Shown one piece after another: positions 44,601 to 51,613 of a DNA stretch of 64,000 nt (the first letter of the stretch is position 1; each line of letters starts with the position of its first letter). Made by a program: the position numbers and the translations under genes. This DNA is from Actinophytocola xinjiangensis (lineage in GTDB: Bacteria; Actinomycetota; Actinomycetes; Mycobacteriales; Pseudonocardiaceae). The notes under the pieces are model-generated. The model did no database searches. It had not been told where the DNA came from and worked only from the letters and a program-made list of their open reading frames with translations. Where the stretch lies: assembly GCF_001921215.1 (NCBI RefSeq), contig NZ_MSIF01000007.1, positions 248,001-312,000 of the forward strand, in the 5' to 3' direction.

Positions 44601-45635
44601 AATTGTCCTCACCAGCCCGGGTTCCACCGTCAGTCCCACCGCTTCGGCTGGTCCCAACACGGCGGCTGTCAGTTCGTGGTAGGTCATCGGGCCGATCATC
44701 ATCTGGCTGTCCTGCATTGCCGTCAGTAGTTCGGGGTAGGCCGCGCAACGCCCGTCGAAGTCGGCGCGAAGCCCCAGCACCACCAGTGCCGGCGGGGACT
44801 GCGCGCTCGTGCCGTCGGCCGCGAGGCACAACGCCTGGATGAACGCACGCCGCTCGTACTCGTCCGTACAGAGCGTGAAGACCTCTTCGAACTGGTCGAC
44901 CACGATGACCATGCGGGTGTGCGGCGGTGTGAGCGCCGCACGGAGTGCGTCGGTGAGGCTCGCTGGCTCGCGCACCATTCGTTCGGCGAGCCCTTCCTGC
45001 ACCGCACCTGCCCTGTCGCCGAGCCGGCGTGCCAACTCGTGACATGGCTGGCCTGTGGGAGTGAGCAGAAGGTGCTGCCACAGCTTCGCGTCGTCCAGGG
45101 GCACCCTGTCCTTCAGATGGGGCAGCAGACCTGCGCGGAGCAGCGACGACTTACCTGCTCCGGACGGTGCGCGGAGAGCGACCAGCCCGGTTCTCTTGGC
45201 GGCGTCCGCCACCTTGCCCGCGAGATGACCAAGGGCCGCGTTACGGCCGAAGAACCATTCGTGCTGCTCGAACGTGAAGGAGGCCAAACCGGGATACGGA
45301 CAGAGATCGACTCGGGCGCCGCGACCGCTGGGCGCGGCCTGTTCGAGTGCCTGGGCAAGGGCTGCGTGGTCGTGGCGCCACCGTTTGAGCAGTTCGTTGA
45401 GCTCCGGCATGCCCAGGTTCTTGCTCTCGCCGATCTTCACACAAGCGATCACGAAGGCCCTGATTCGCTCCCACTCCGGGGGTTCCGAGAAATCGCCCCT
45501 GAGCAACCTCGAGATCGTCTGCCGCGCGAGCTGCTCCGGGTCTAGTGCCGTCAGCTCCCTCTGCGACGGCCTACCGGCCAGTCTCTTCAACTCCTTGAGC
45601 TTGTCAACGAACTGAGCCCGCACATCCGGCCCCAC
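41691..45635 (-). CDS. HTH-nSTAND1-TM-WD40 sensor protein (1314 aa)
   Basis: A large STAND NTPase. The N-terminal ~95 residues hold an XRE-like region (QRELTALDPEQLARQTISRL). The NTPase follows: YPGLASFTFEQHEWFFGR, Walker A LRAPSGAGKSSLLRAGLLPH (~154-173), Walker B VIVVDQFEEVFTL (~245-257), and HEALIRAWPRLADWI at the end of the core. One transmembrane helix (LVAGLTAVLVVAIVASIGVL) comes at about 590-610. The C-terminal half has 14 WD40 blades (AFSPDGRTLASGG..D..RLW type), enough for two seven-blade propellers. Such proteins sense a ligand with the propeller and act after NTP-driven assembly; many are conflict or defence proteins. The GTG start at 45635 is reasonable; GTG 45623 is also possible. 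Confidence 0.9.
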   Translation of the reverse strand: MGPDVRAQFVDKLKELKRLAGRPSQRELTALDPEQLARQTISRLLRGDFSEPPEWERIRAFVIACVKIGESKNLGMPELNELLKRWRHDHAALAQALEQAAPSGRGARVDLCPYPGLASFTFEQHEWFFGRNAALGHLAGKVADAAKRTGLVALRAPSGAGKSSLLRAGLLPHLKDRVPLDDAKLWQHLLLTPTGQPCHELARRLGDRAGAVQEGLAERMVREPASLTDALRAALTPPHTRMVIVVDQFEEVFTLCTDEYERRAFIQALCLAADGTSAQSPPALVVLGLRADFDGRCAAYPELLTAMQDSQMMIGPMTYHELTAAVLGPAEAVGLTVEPGLVRTILNDLYRDAVSGDDVPSYDPRRLPLLAHALRTTCDNRDHNTLTHAGYHKGGRINSAIATTAETIYLSCDKAQQDAIQYVLLQMIKVGDGTEDTRRIVEFDTLVNDAPDPDASFTVLKDLVAKRLVVAGEDALDRNTVEIIHEALIRAWPRLADWITANRSGLLIGQQLREAAEAWERDGEDDAGLYRGGRLATAREWAESPARSTKISPLVQRFLTASIQHEQDEQAAARRRVRRLRQLVAGLTAVLVVAIVASIGVLVSARAAFKLRDVETSRQAAGAAMREHRNDPPLATQISLAAYRISPTIEARGSLLSLAADTFAVPLTGHTNIIEKVAYSSDGRAVASGGKDGSVRLWGTADPHSPTRPRVVLDNAGIVWALAFGHGRSSRLLAAGTEDGSVRLWDVTDVSQPQAEFHGHAGAVFGIAFSPDGHLMATVGGDQTIRLWDVSDPHQPSRVRTLSPRSGNVLAVAFSPDGRTLASGGDDGLVRLWDVSTPQATHALDTVDGHTGAVRSLVFSQDGRTLASGSFDTTARLWDVTDPANATELSVLGGTTTLPVPTVAFSPDGRTLATGSWDGVLRLWNVTNPREPFVMTSYPGHTSGISSVHFSPDGRTVVTGSADHTVRLWDMPPPLIAAHPAPILFVALDPSRRILATASADHTASLWDVTNPDRMRRLATLGDHDDDVQAVAFSPDGNLLATASTDRTVKLWNVTNHSEPKFVVTLTNAVSLTAVAFSPDGRTVAAGGSDATIELWDVTDPTGPARLSPITGVGDFVNTLAISENSSGRMIMVTGNADDTARLWDVTDPRDPRALDVIRTGHDVVPVAFSPDAHILAVAGTGREATLWDTSDPTELTLIGKMPDQLRGTMSIAFSPDGKTLATGGLDGTLHLWDLADPRNPSALGALVGHRGVAEWISFRDEHTLVSGSGDGTARLWEIDPERAATRICHNIRHDITQAEWDSYFPGMSYQPPC

Positions 45636-45675
45636 TCGCTGCCACCCCCTCGTGGCTTCTCCCGAGTTCTCCCAC

Positions 45676-45709
45676 GTCCCAGATCAGGAACTGTAGCCCG
45701 ACCTGGGAC
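45676..45709. promoter_or_regulatory. Inverted repeat between the STAND gene and the peptide gene
   Basis: GTCCCAG (45676-45682) and CTGGGAC (45703-45709) form an inverted repeat with a 20-base gap in the divergent intergenic region. It could be an operator, perhaps for the XRE-like region of the STAND protein. The rest of 45636-45870 holds no gene. Confidence 0.3.
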
Positions 45710-45870
45710 AACAGGTCAGGGATTCCCAGGTTCTCCCGGAATGAGGTACCCGATCGGTCGAACGGGGCACCGTGGTCACCAGCAGGCCAACTCCCTGGAG
45801 CACGGGGACATCGGAGGGATGATCCGGTGTGGTGAACCTGCGTCGGTGAAACCAGCGGGAGGTGAGTGAT

Positions 45871-45933
45871 GTGATCGAGTTTGTGGAGATCGAGCCTGAG
45901 CCGACGTTCAGCAACCCCAACGGCAACAACTGA
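45871..45933 (+). CDS. Small precursor-like peptide ending in Asn-Asn (20 aa)
   Basis: A 20-codon gene directly before the RRE-E1 gene. GGGAGG (45857-45862) lies 8 bases before the GTG at 45871; a GTG three codons earlier touches the ribosome site and is less likely. The peptide begins V/M-IEFVEIEPEP, an acidic stretch like a leader bound by an RRE domain, and ends TFSNPNGNN. Microcin C precursors also end in Asn, the residue that MccB (an E1-like enzyme) adenylates. I infer that it is the substrate of the next gene, 21 bases downstream. It is too short to be found by homology. Confidence 0.6.
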   Translation: MIEFVEIEPEPTFSNPNGNN

Positions 45934-45954
45934 TCGGGAAGGAGGGTGAGCGCC

Positions 45955-47058
45955 ATGTGGCGTCCGAGGATCAAGTTCGAGCACCGACCGGTGCGGTATG
46001 ACGATGGACTGGTGCGTATTGGCGGCAACACGCCCGGAATCACGCGCGGTCTGCGTGATTCGGACGGGTCGGTGTGGGCGTTGCTGGCGCTGCTTGACGG
46101 GTCGCGGACGGTGGGCCAGATCGTGGCAGAGCTGGTCCACCGTTTCCCGGCGCGCTCGTCTCGCGAGGTCAGGGAGGCGGTCGATGACCTGAACGCCGCT
46201 GGTTACCTGGAGGATGCCGCCGAACCGGTGCTGAGTGAGTTCGAGCGGGAGCGCTACAGCCGTAGCCGCGCGTTCTGGCGATCGGTGGACCGCACTCCTG
46301 GTCGTAGTAGCTGGGACGCGCAGATGCGGCTGCGACAGGCACGGGTTGTGATCATCGGCATGGGAGGCACCGGCGGCGCTGCGGCGAGGTTGCTGGTCAT
46401 GTCGGGGGTGGGGCAGTTGCACTGCGTCGATGCGGACGTGGTGGAGCTGTCCAACCTCAACCGGCAAGGGCTGTTCACCGAGCGGGACCTCGGCCGGCCC
46501 AAGGTGGAGGCCGCGGTGGACCGGCTCCGCCCACACAACTCCCACGTGGAGGTCACCGGAGCCAGGGAACACATCGAGAGCCTGGACCAACTGCGTGCGT
46601 TGGCTCTCACCTGCGATGTGCTGTTGATGTCCGCGGATCAGCCCTCGACGGGCGAGATCCGCTCGTGGACGAACCAGGTGTGCCACGCCACGGGAACAGC
46701 CTGGGTGCACAGCGGGTATGACGGGCCGCGGGTCAGCATCGGGGTGTTCCGTCCGGGCTTGGGACCGTGTTACGACTGTGCTCGCGCCGCCGAGCAGCAC
46801 CGACGCACTGTGGTTTCCCCGCGCACTGTGTGGGCGCCCGGAGAGGCAATGAAAACCGAGCATGCGGCCAATGCGTCATCAGCCGCTCTGGCCGGTGACC
46901 TCGCCGCGCACGCCGTGCAGGGATTGATCATCGGGGGACCGACCCTGGCGGTCAACCGCGAGTACGGCATCAACCTGGCTACGTTTCGCGGCTACGACAT
47001 GCTGACGTTGGACCAGCCGTGGCCGGAGTGCCCGACCTGCGGCGACCGCCGCGGTTAG
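45955..47058 (+). CDS. RRE-fused E1-like (ThiF/MccB-type) adenylyltransferase (367 aa)
   Basis: Residues ~1-90 form a PqqD-like RiPP recognition element: DDGLVRIGGNTPGITRGLRD, then LLALLDGSRTVGQIVAELVH and EVREAVDDLNAAGYLED. Residues ~125-367 are an E1-like activating enzyme with VVIIGMGGTGGAAARLL (ATP loop, 134-141), CVDADVVELSNLNRQGLF, and zinc cysteines at 272/275 (CYDC) and 359/362 (CPTC). Enzymes of this type adenylate a C-terminal carboxylate (ThiS, MoaD) or the terminal Asn of microcin C. AAGGAGG sits 9-10 bases before the ATG. No ubiquitin-like protein, transporter or other tailoring gene is next to it. The stop overlaps that of the convergent NB-ARC gene. Confidence 0.85.
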   Translation: MWRPRIKFEHRPVRYDDGLVRIGGNTPGITRGLRDSDGSVWALLALLDGSRTVGQIVAELVHRFPARSSREVREAVDDLNAAGYLEDAAEPVLSEFERERYSRSRAFWRSVDRTPGRSSWDAQMRLRQARVVIIGMGGTGGAAARLLVMSGVGQLHCVDADVVELSNLNRQGLFTERDLGRPKVEAAVDRLRPHNSHVEVTGAREHIESLDQLRALALTCDVLLMSADQPSTGEIRSWTNQVCHATGTAWVHSGYDGPRVSIGVFRPGLGPCYDCARAAEQHRRTVVSPRTVWAPGEAMKTEHAANASSAALAGDLAAHAVQGLIIGGPTLAVNREYGINLATFRGYDMLTLDQPWPECPTCGDRRG

Positions 47059-49199
47059 GCGTCCGGCGGGGTGGTGGCGCGGGCGGTGACCTCGCGCCAC
47101 CGCTCGCGCGTGTCGTCCGCCGGAAGCCCAAGATCGGTGTAGAGAGTGGCGGCGCGTTGGAGATAGTCAGCGGCGCGGGGGAGGTCGCCGGCGTGGTCGA
47201 GACAGGTCGCGGCCAGTTCCAGCGCGGGCGCGACCAGCCCGTCAGTACCGGGCAGCTCCCGGTAACCGGCCAGCGCCTGTTCGGCCAGCTCCAGCGCGGC
47301 GGCGTGGTGGCCTAGAGCCAGACACGCGGTCGCCGCGCGATAGAAACTGTGGGCGTGACCCTCCCGGTCTCCGGCTCGATATCGCAGATCACGTTCGCGA
47401 TCGATGTGGGCCAGCGCCTGCTCGTGCTCACCGAGCCCGATGGCGATGGTGGCCAGGTTGCCCTCGATGACCGCCAGCGTGCGCACCTGGCCGTGCTCGC
47501 GTGCCAGCGGGAGCGCCTGCTGGTAGCAGTCGCGAGCGCGTTGCCATCGTCCCTGACTGAGATGGACCCAACCCAGGCCAATGAACGCGGTGTAGCGTTT
47601 CGGATTCCGTTGCGTGTCGAGGCTGGCGAAACCGGCCTCGGCCTCGTCCCACCGCTGCAGCGCGATCAACGTTTCGCTGCGTGATTCGCGGAGGAAGAAC
47701 TCGGCGACGGGATCGCCCAGGGCGCTCGCCACGGTGATGCCGAGTGTTTCGATCTCCAACCGCACAACCCACAGCGGCCGAGGCAGATAGGTGAGGAAAC
47801 GTGCAGCGGCCGCCAGCGCCAGCACCGGGGTGTAGATCTCGTACTCGGCCGCCGCCCGCGTCGCGGCGTACAGCGTGGGTTGTTCAGTGGTAAGCCAATC
47901 CAACGCCTGGGCACGATCGTCCAAGGCCAGCAGAGGTCCGCTCTGGTCGAGCTCGACATCCAATGACGGAAATCCCGGGTGGAGCAGCTTGTCGGCGAGC
48001 TGTGTGACAGATGCGTACCAGGTCAGCACCCTTCGGCAGACGGCGTGCTGCTCGGCGGCGCTGTCGAGGCGGGCGCGGGTGCGGGCGTAGGCGTGCAGCA
48101 GGTCGTGCATGCGGTACCGGTTCCGACTCACCGGTTCGACCAGGTGCAGTTCGGCCAGCGCTTCCAGGCACCGGTACGTCTCGCGGCGGCGCGACCCGCA
48201 CAGGGCGGCAACCGCGGGCACGGAGAACTCCGTACCCGGGTGCCACCCGAGCAAGCGGAAAACCCGGGCCTGCTCGGGGGTGAGACGGGCGTACGACCAG
48301 TCGAACACCACCTGCACCGTATCCCCCACGATCCCACTGGTGCCGTCGTCGGCGACCTGGTCCTCCCTGAGCTCGTCGACGACATCGGCGATCGCCCAGT
48401 GCGGGCGCGACGCGACCCGGGTGGCCGCGACCCGGACGGCCAGCGGCAGGCCGGCGCACAGCCGGACCAACTCGCTCGAGGCGTCCGGCTCACGCTCAGT
48501 GCGGGCCGGACCGAGCACTGCCAGCAGCAAGCTGTGCGACTCGGCGGGGGCGAGCGGGTCGAGGCTGATTCGCCGGGCGGATTCGGAGATGACCAGGTCG
48601 GTCAGGTTGTCGCGACTGGTCACCACCGCCATACATCCGGCTGTCGTGGGCAGCAACGGACGCACCTGCTCGGCCGAGACGGCGTTGTCCAGCACCACCA
48701 GAACCTGTCGGCTGGCCAGCAACGAACGGAACAACCCGGCCGCAGCGTCGAGTTCAGCGGGGATCTGGTTCTGGGTGACGCCGAACGCGGCCAGGAAGGA
48801 ACCCAGTACCACCGCTGGATCCAACGGCGCGCTCGGACCGTAGCCCCGCAGGTTCACGAACAGCGTGCCATCGGCGAACTGGTCCTGGATCCGGTGCGCC
48901 CAGTGAGTGACCACGGTGGTTTTGCCGACCCCGCCGATACCGTCCAGGACGACAACCGCGCCGTGGGTGGTGGTGTCGCTCCGCAGCAACCTGTCCAGTG
49001 CAGCCACTTGGTGCTCGCGGCCGGTGAAGTCCCGCACGGGGACAGGCAACTGCCGCGGCACCGGCACCTCGCCCTGAACAGAGGCGGAAACGATGACCTG
49101 CCCGATGCTGCCCGCCTGCACCACCGAACCCGGTACGGACCCGCTGATCATGTTGCTCACGCCGCGCTGATCACCCACACCGTCAGTTTCGCCCAGCAC
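47055..49199 (-). CDS. NB-ARC/TPR STAND protein with N-terminal RHIM-like motif (714 aa)
   Basis: An NLR-like protein. Residues 16-40 carry a Gly/Val/Gln motif (NMISGSVPGSVVQAGSIGQV) of the kind described as bacterial amyloid signalling sequences, related to RHIM. An NB-ARC core follows: FTGREHQVAALDRLL, P-loop VVLDGIGGVGKTTVV (~84-98), QVLVVLDNAVSAEQVRPLLP, and LCAGLPLAVRVAATRVAS (GLPL motif). A winged helix (ARVFRLLGWHPGTEFS) and ~300 residues of TPR-like helices complete it. Such proteins sense a signal by the TPRs, oligomerise by NB-ARC, and template a partner carrying the same motif. No partner with a matching motif is visible next door. GTG start at 49199; internal starts at 49178 or 49160 are possible. 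Confidence 0.88.
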   Translation of the reverse strand: MLGETDGVGDQRGVSNMISGSVPGSVVQAGSIGQVIVSASVQGEVPVPRQLPVPVRDFTGREHQVAALDRLLRSDTTTHGAVVVLDGIGGVGKTTVVTHWAHRIQDQFADGTLFVNLRGYGPSAPLDPAVVLGSFLAAFGVTQNQIPAELDAAAGLFRSLLASRQVLVVLDNAVSAEQVRPLLPTTAGCMAVVTSRDNLTDLVISESARRISLDPLAPAESHSLLLAVLGPARTEREPDASSELVRLCAGLPLAVRVAATRVASRPHWAIADVVDELREDQVADDGTSGIVGDTVQVVFDWSYARLTPEQARVFRLLGWHPGTEFSVPAVAALCGSRRRETYRCLEALAELHLVEPVSRNRYRMHDLLHAYARTRARLDSAAEQHAVCRRVLTWYASVTQLADKLLHPGFPSLDVELDQSGPLLALDDRAQALDWLTTEQPTLYAATRAAAEYEIYTPVLALAAAARFLTYLPRPLWVVRLEIETLGITVASALGDPVAEFFLRESRSETLIALQRWDEAEAGFASLDTQRNPKRYTAFIGLGWVHLSQGRWQRARDCYQQALPLAREHGQVRTLAVIEGNLATIAIGLGEHEQALAHIDRERDLRYRAGDREGHAHSFYRAATACLALGHHAAALELAEQALAGYRELPGTDGLVAPALELAATCLDHAGDLPRAADYLQRAATLYTDLGLPADDTRERWREVTARATTPPDA

Positions 49200-49467
49200 G
49201 GCTCACGATGTGCCGCGCATATTTAGCACCACACGGATGGACTACAGGGCACCGGCAGCCAGCGGCCGGAACCAAGCCTTCGAGTTGGTGAGGCGGTGGG
49301 AGAACCGGCCGTGTGAGAGCACCTGCCGACGGCGACATTCGCGCGGCGCTCGGGTCGGTGTGGCGGAAGGCAGTGCGGATGACGAGTGCCATTTGAGCGA
49401 CTCGCGGTTCGCCAGACATGCTGGAGGTCTCGGCAGAATAGTGTGGTGCCGGCGGCAGGTCAGGCTC
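49200..49467. other. Intergenic stretch, right end of the accessory island
   Basis: 268 bases between the NB-ARC gene and the enoyl-CoA hydratase. The only frames here are short and unlike proteins. GC content falls near 49.2 kb and rises again by 49.45 kb, marking the change from accessory to catabolic sequence. Confidence 0.4.
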
Positions 49468-50295
49468 TCAGGTCGACGCCGGGGTCGTGGGGTCACCCCG
49501 GAACGACGGTGGGCGGCGTTCGACGAAGGCGCGGACGGCCTCGTGGTGGTCGTCGGTCTGGCCGCAGGTGAGGTGGCGGGGGACCTCGCGGGCCATGGCC
49601 TCGTCGAGCGAACACGCGCCGGCGTCGAGCAGGTTCTGCTTCATCGACGCGTACGCCTGGCGGGGGCCGGCGGCCAGGCCGGCGGCGATCTCGAACGCGT
49701 GGGTCGTGGCGTCCTCGGCGACCTGGTCCAGCACACCCCATTCCAGCGCGGTGTCCGCGTCGATCCGGTCGCCCAGGAGCAGGGCGCGGCGGGCGCGGGC
49801 CGGGCCGGCGATCTGGGACAGCAGCCACGTCGTCCCGTAGTCGCCGGACAGGCCGACCTTGGCGAACGCCGTGGCGAACACCGTCGTCGGGCTGCCGACG
49901 CGCAGGTCGCAGGCCAGGGCCAGGCCGATGCCGGCGCCGGCGGCCGCGCCGGGGAGGGCGGCGACGGTCGGCTTCGGAAAGGTGTGCAGGGCGCCGGTGG
50001 TGGCTCGCTGACTCGCCAGCTGGCGGGCGACCTTGTCCTCGAAGGTCTCCTCGCCGCCGGCGGCGCCGCCGCGTTCGGCGAACGCCTTCACGTCGCCGCC
50101 GGCGCAGAACGCCTTCCCGGCGCCGGTCAGCAGCAGCGCCCGCACGGTGTCGTCCCCGGCGAACGCGGTCAGGACCTCGGCCAGGGCGTCGAGCATGGGG
50201 CGGGACAGGGCGTTGCGGCGGTCGGGGCGGTTGAGGGTCACCACCCCGACGCCGCGTTCCACCCTGGCCAGCAGATCATCGGTTCCGGTGTTCAT
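49468..50295 (-). CDS. Enoyl-CoA hydratase/isomerase family protein (275 aa)
   Basis: Crotonase fold: GVGVVTLNRPDRRNALSRPM, RALLLTGAGKAFCAGGDVKA (oxyanion hole), ALPGAAAGAGIGLALACDLR, and FAKVGLSGDYGTTWLLSQIA. The SGDYG stretch carries Asp-Tyr where typical hydratases have a Glu, so the exact reaction is open. Its first 20 bases overlap the end of the TetR gene, so the two are expressed together from the operator at 50.9 kb. Confidence 0.9.
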   Translation of the reverse strand: MNTGTDDLLARVERGVGVVTLNRPDRRNALSRPMLDALAEVLTAFAGDDTVRALLLTGAGKAFCAGGDVKAFAERGGAAGGEETFEDKVARQLASQRATTGALHTFPKPTVAALPGAAAGAGIGLALACDLRVGSPTTVFATAFAKVGLSGDYGTTWLLSQIAGPARARRALLLGDRIDADTALEWGVLDQVAEDATTHAFEIAAGLAAGPRQAYASMKQNLLDAGACSLDEAMAREVPRHLTCGQTDDHHEAVRAFVERRPPSFRGDPTTPAST

Positions 50296-50881
50296 CTCGG
50301 CTCCTCTCCAGCAGTGCGCCCACCGTCCGGCTCATGACCTCGGTGGCCTGGTCGATGTCCAGACCCAGGTCGTCGCGGCTGCACGTCCACGCCGGCCACG
50401 CGGTGGCGACCTGCAGGGCGGTCAGCAGGGTCTCGTCGACGGCCAGTTCGGGGGCGAACACCTCGGCCAGTTCGGCCCGCAGCCGGTCGTTGTGGCGTTC
50501 GCGGTTGGCGCGCAGCTGGGGCGAGAACGGCAGCCGCAGCTGCGCCGCCCGTGACGCGCCGGCGATGGACTCCAGCATCCGGGCGCGCTGCCGGCAGAAC
50601 GACTCCACCCGCTCGTCGAGCGGCAGACCGGGCGGGATCGGCACGTGGCCGGCGTACTGGACCTCCAGGGTCCGCTCCCCGGCCGCCGCGAACAGCTGCT
50701 CCAGGTCGCGGAAATGGCTCCACAGCGCGCGAACCGACACCCCGGCGGTCGCGGCGATCCGCGCGGCGGTGGGTTGCGGGTCGCCGCCCAGCATGAGGGT
50801 GAGGTGGGCGTCGACGATCGCGCGGCGGGTGCGTTGGGCGCGCAGGGACCGGCCGTCGGGCTTGGTCGTGTCGGTGGTCAG
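50276..50881 (-). CDS. TetR-family regulator, paralogue of the catabolic TetR (201 aa)
   Basis: The helix-turn-helix (RRAIVDAHLTLMLGGDPQPT, AARIAATAGVSVRALWSHFR) and ligand domain (VESFCRQRARMLESIAGASR, AAQLRLPFSPQLRANRERHN) follow the TetR at 32.4 kb almost residue by residue. No ATG, GTG or TTG lies in frame near the start. The best start is CTG at 50881, 4 bases after GGGGGGAGGT, giving L/M-TTDTTKPDGRSL, which lines up with the paralogue. A TGCAC-N5-GTGCA site right before the gene suggests that it regulates itself and perhaps the divergent hydrolase. Confidence 0.85.
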   Translation of the reverse strand: MTTDTTKPDGRSLRAQRTRRAIVDAHLTLMLGGDPQPTAARIAATAGVSVRALWSHFRDLEQLFAAAGERTLEVQYAGHVPIPPGLPLDERVESFCRQRARMLESIAGASRAAQLRLPFSPQLRANRERHNDRLRAELAEVFAPELAVDETLLTALQVATAWPAWTCSRDDLGLDIDQATEVMSRTVGALLERSRDEHRNR

Positions 50882-50904
50882 CGCGACCTCCCCCCAACAG
50901 AATA

Positions 50905-50926
50905 TGCACAGCGAGTGCAGATAGTA
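50905..50926 (-). promoter_or_regulatory. TetR operator, same palindrome as at 20.4 kb
   Basis: On the minus strand, TACTAT (50921-50926) is followed by C and TGCAC-TCGCT-GTGCA (50905-50919). This repeats the arrangement of both promoters at 20.4-20.5 kb: a TACTAT -10 box directly before the palindrome. No TTGACA is seen at -35. It lies between the TetR gene and the divergent hydrolase gene and may serve both. Confidence 0.75.
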
Positions 50927-50965
50927 GCAAGGGTAGGGCCGCGCCCGCCGGGGTACCCGGCGCGC

Positions 50966-51613
50966 ATGTTCGTCGACGAGGACCTGCTGATCCCGCTCGG
51001 CGACGCGCGCCTGGCCGCCGGGCTCACCCTGCCGCACCGCACCGGCGCGGTGGTGGCGTTCGCCCACGGCAGCGGCAGCAGCCGGCACAGCCCACGCAAC
51101 CGCTACGTCGCCGCCGTCCTGCACGCCGCCGGCCTGGGCACCGTCCTGCTCGACCTGCTCACCGCCGAGGAGGAGGCCCACGACCTGCGCACCGGCGAGC
51201 TGCGGTTCGAGATCCCGCTGCTCGCCGCGCGCCTGACCGCCGCCCTGGACTGGCTCGCCGACCGGCGCGACACCACCGGCCGGCCGGTGGGACTGTTCGG
51301 CGCCAGCACCGGCGCGGCCGCCGCACTGGTCACCGCCTCGGTCCGGCCCGGTGCGGTGCGGGCCGTGGTCTCCCGGGGTGGGCGACCCGACCTGGCCGGC
51401 GACGCGCTCGACCGGGTCCGGGCCCCGACCCTGCTGGTCGTCGGCGGACGCGACGAGCAGGTCGTGGAGCTGAACACGAACGCCCAGCGGCGGCTCCCGC
51501 CGGGCACGACCCTGGAGATCGTGCCCGGCGCGACCCACCTGTTCGAGGAACCGGGGACGCTGGAGCGGGTCGCCGAACTCGCCAGGGACTGGTTCGTCCG
51601 GCACACCGCCTAG
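50966..51613 (+). CDS. Alpha/beta-hydrolase, dienelactone-hydrolase-like (215 aa)
   Basis: A compact alpha/beta-hydrolase: AVVAFAHGSGSSRHSPRNRY (oxyanion HGSGSS), GLFGASTGAAAALV with the nucleophile in G-A-S-T-G, VGGRDEQVVELN with the acid, and GATHLFEEPGTLE with the His. Proteins of this kind are sometimes annotated as phosphoribosyltransferase-linked hydrolases. Divergent from the TetR gene across the shared operator. The TAG stop overlaps the TAG of the ABC exporter gene on the other strand in a CTAG. Confidence 0.85.
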   Translation: MFVDEDLLIPLGDARLAAGLTLPHRTGAVVAFAHGSGSSRHSPRNRYVAAVLHAAGLGTVLLDLLTAEEEAHDLRTGELRFEIPLLAARLTAALDWLADRRDTTGRPVGLFGASTGAAAALVTASVRPGAVRAVVSRGGRPDLAGDALDRVRAPTLLVVGGRDEQVVELNTNAQRRLPPGTTLEIVPGATHLFEEPGTLERVAELARDWFVRHTA

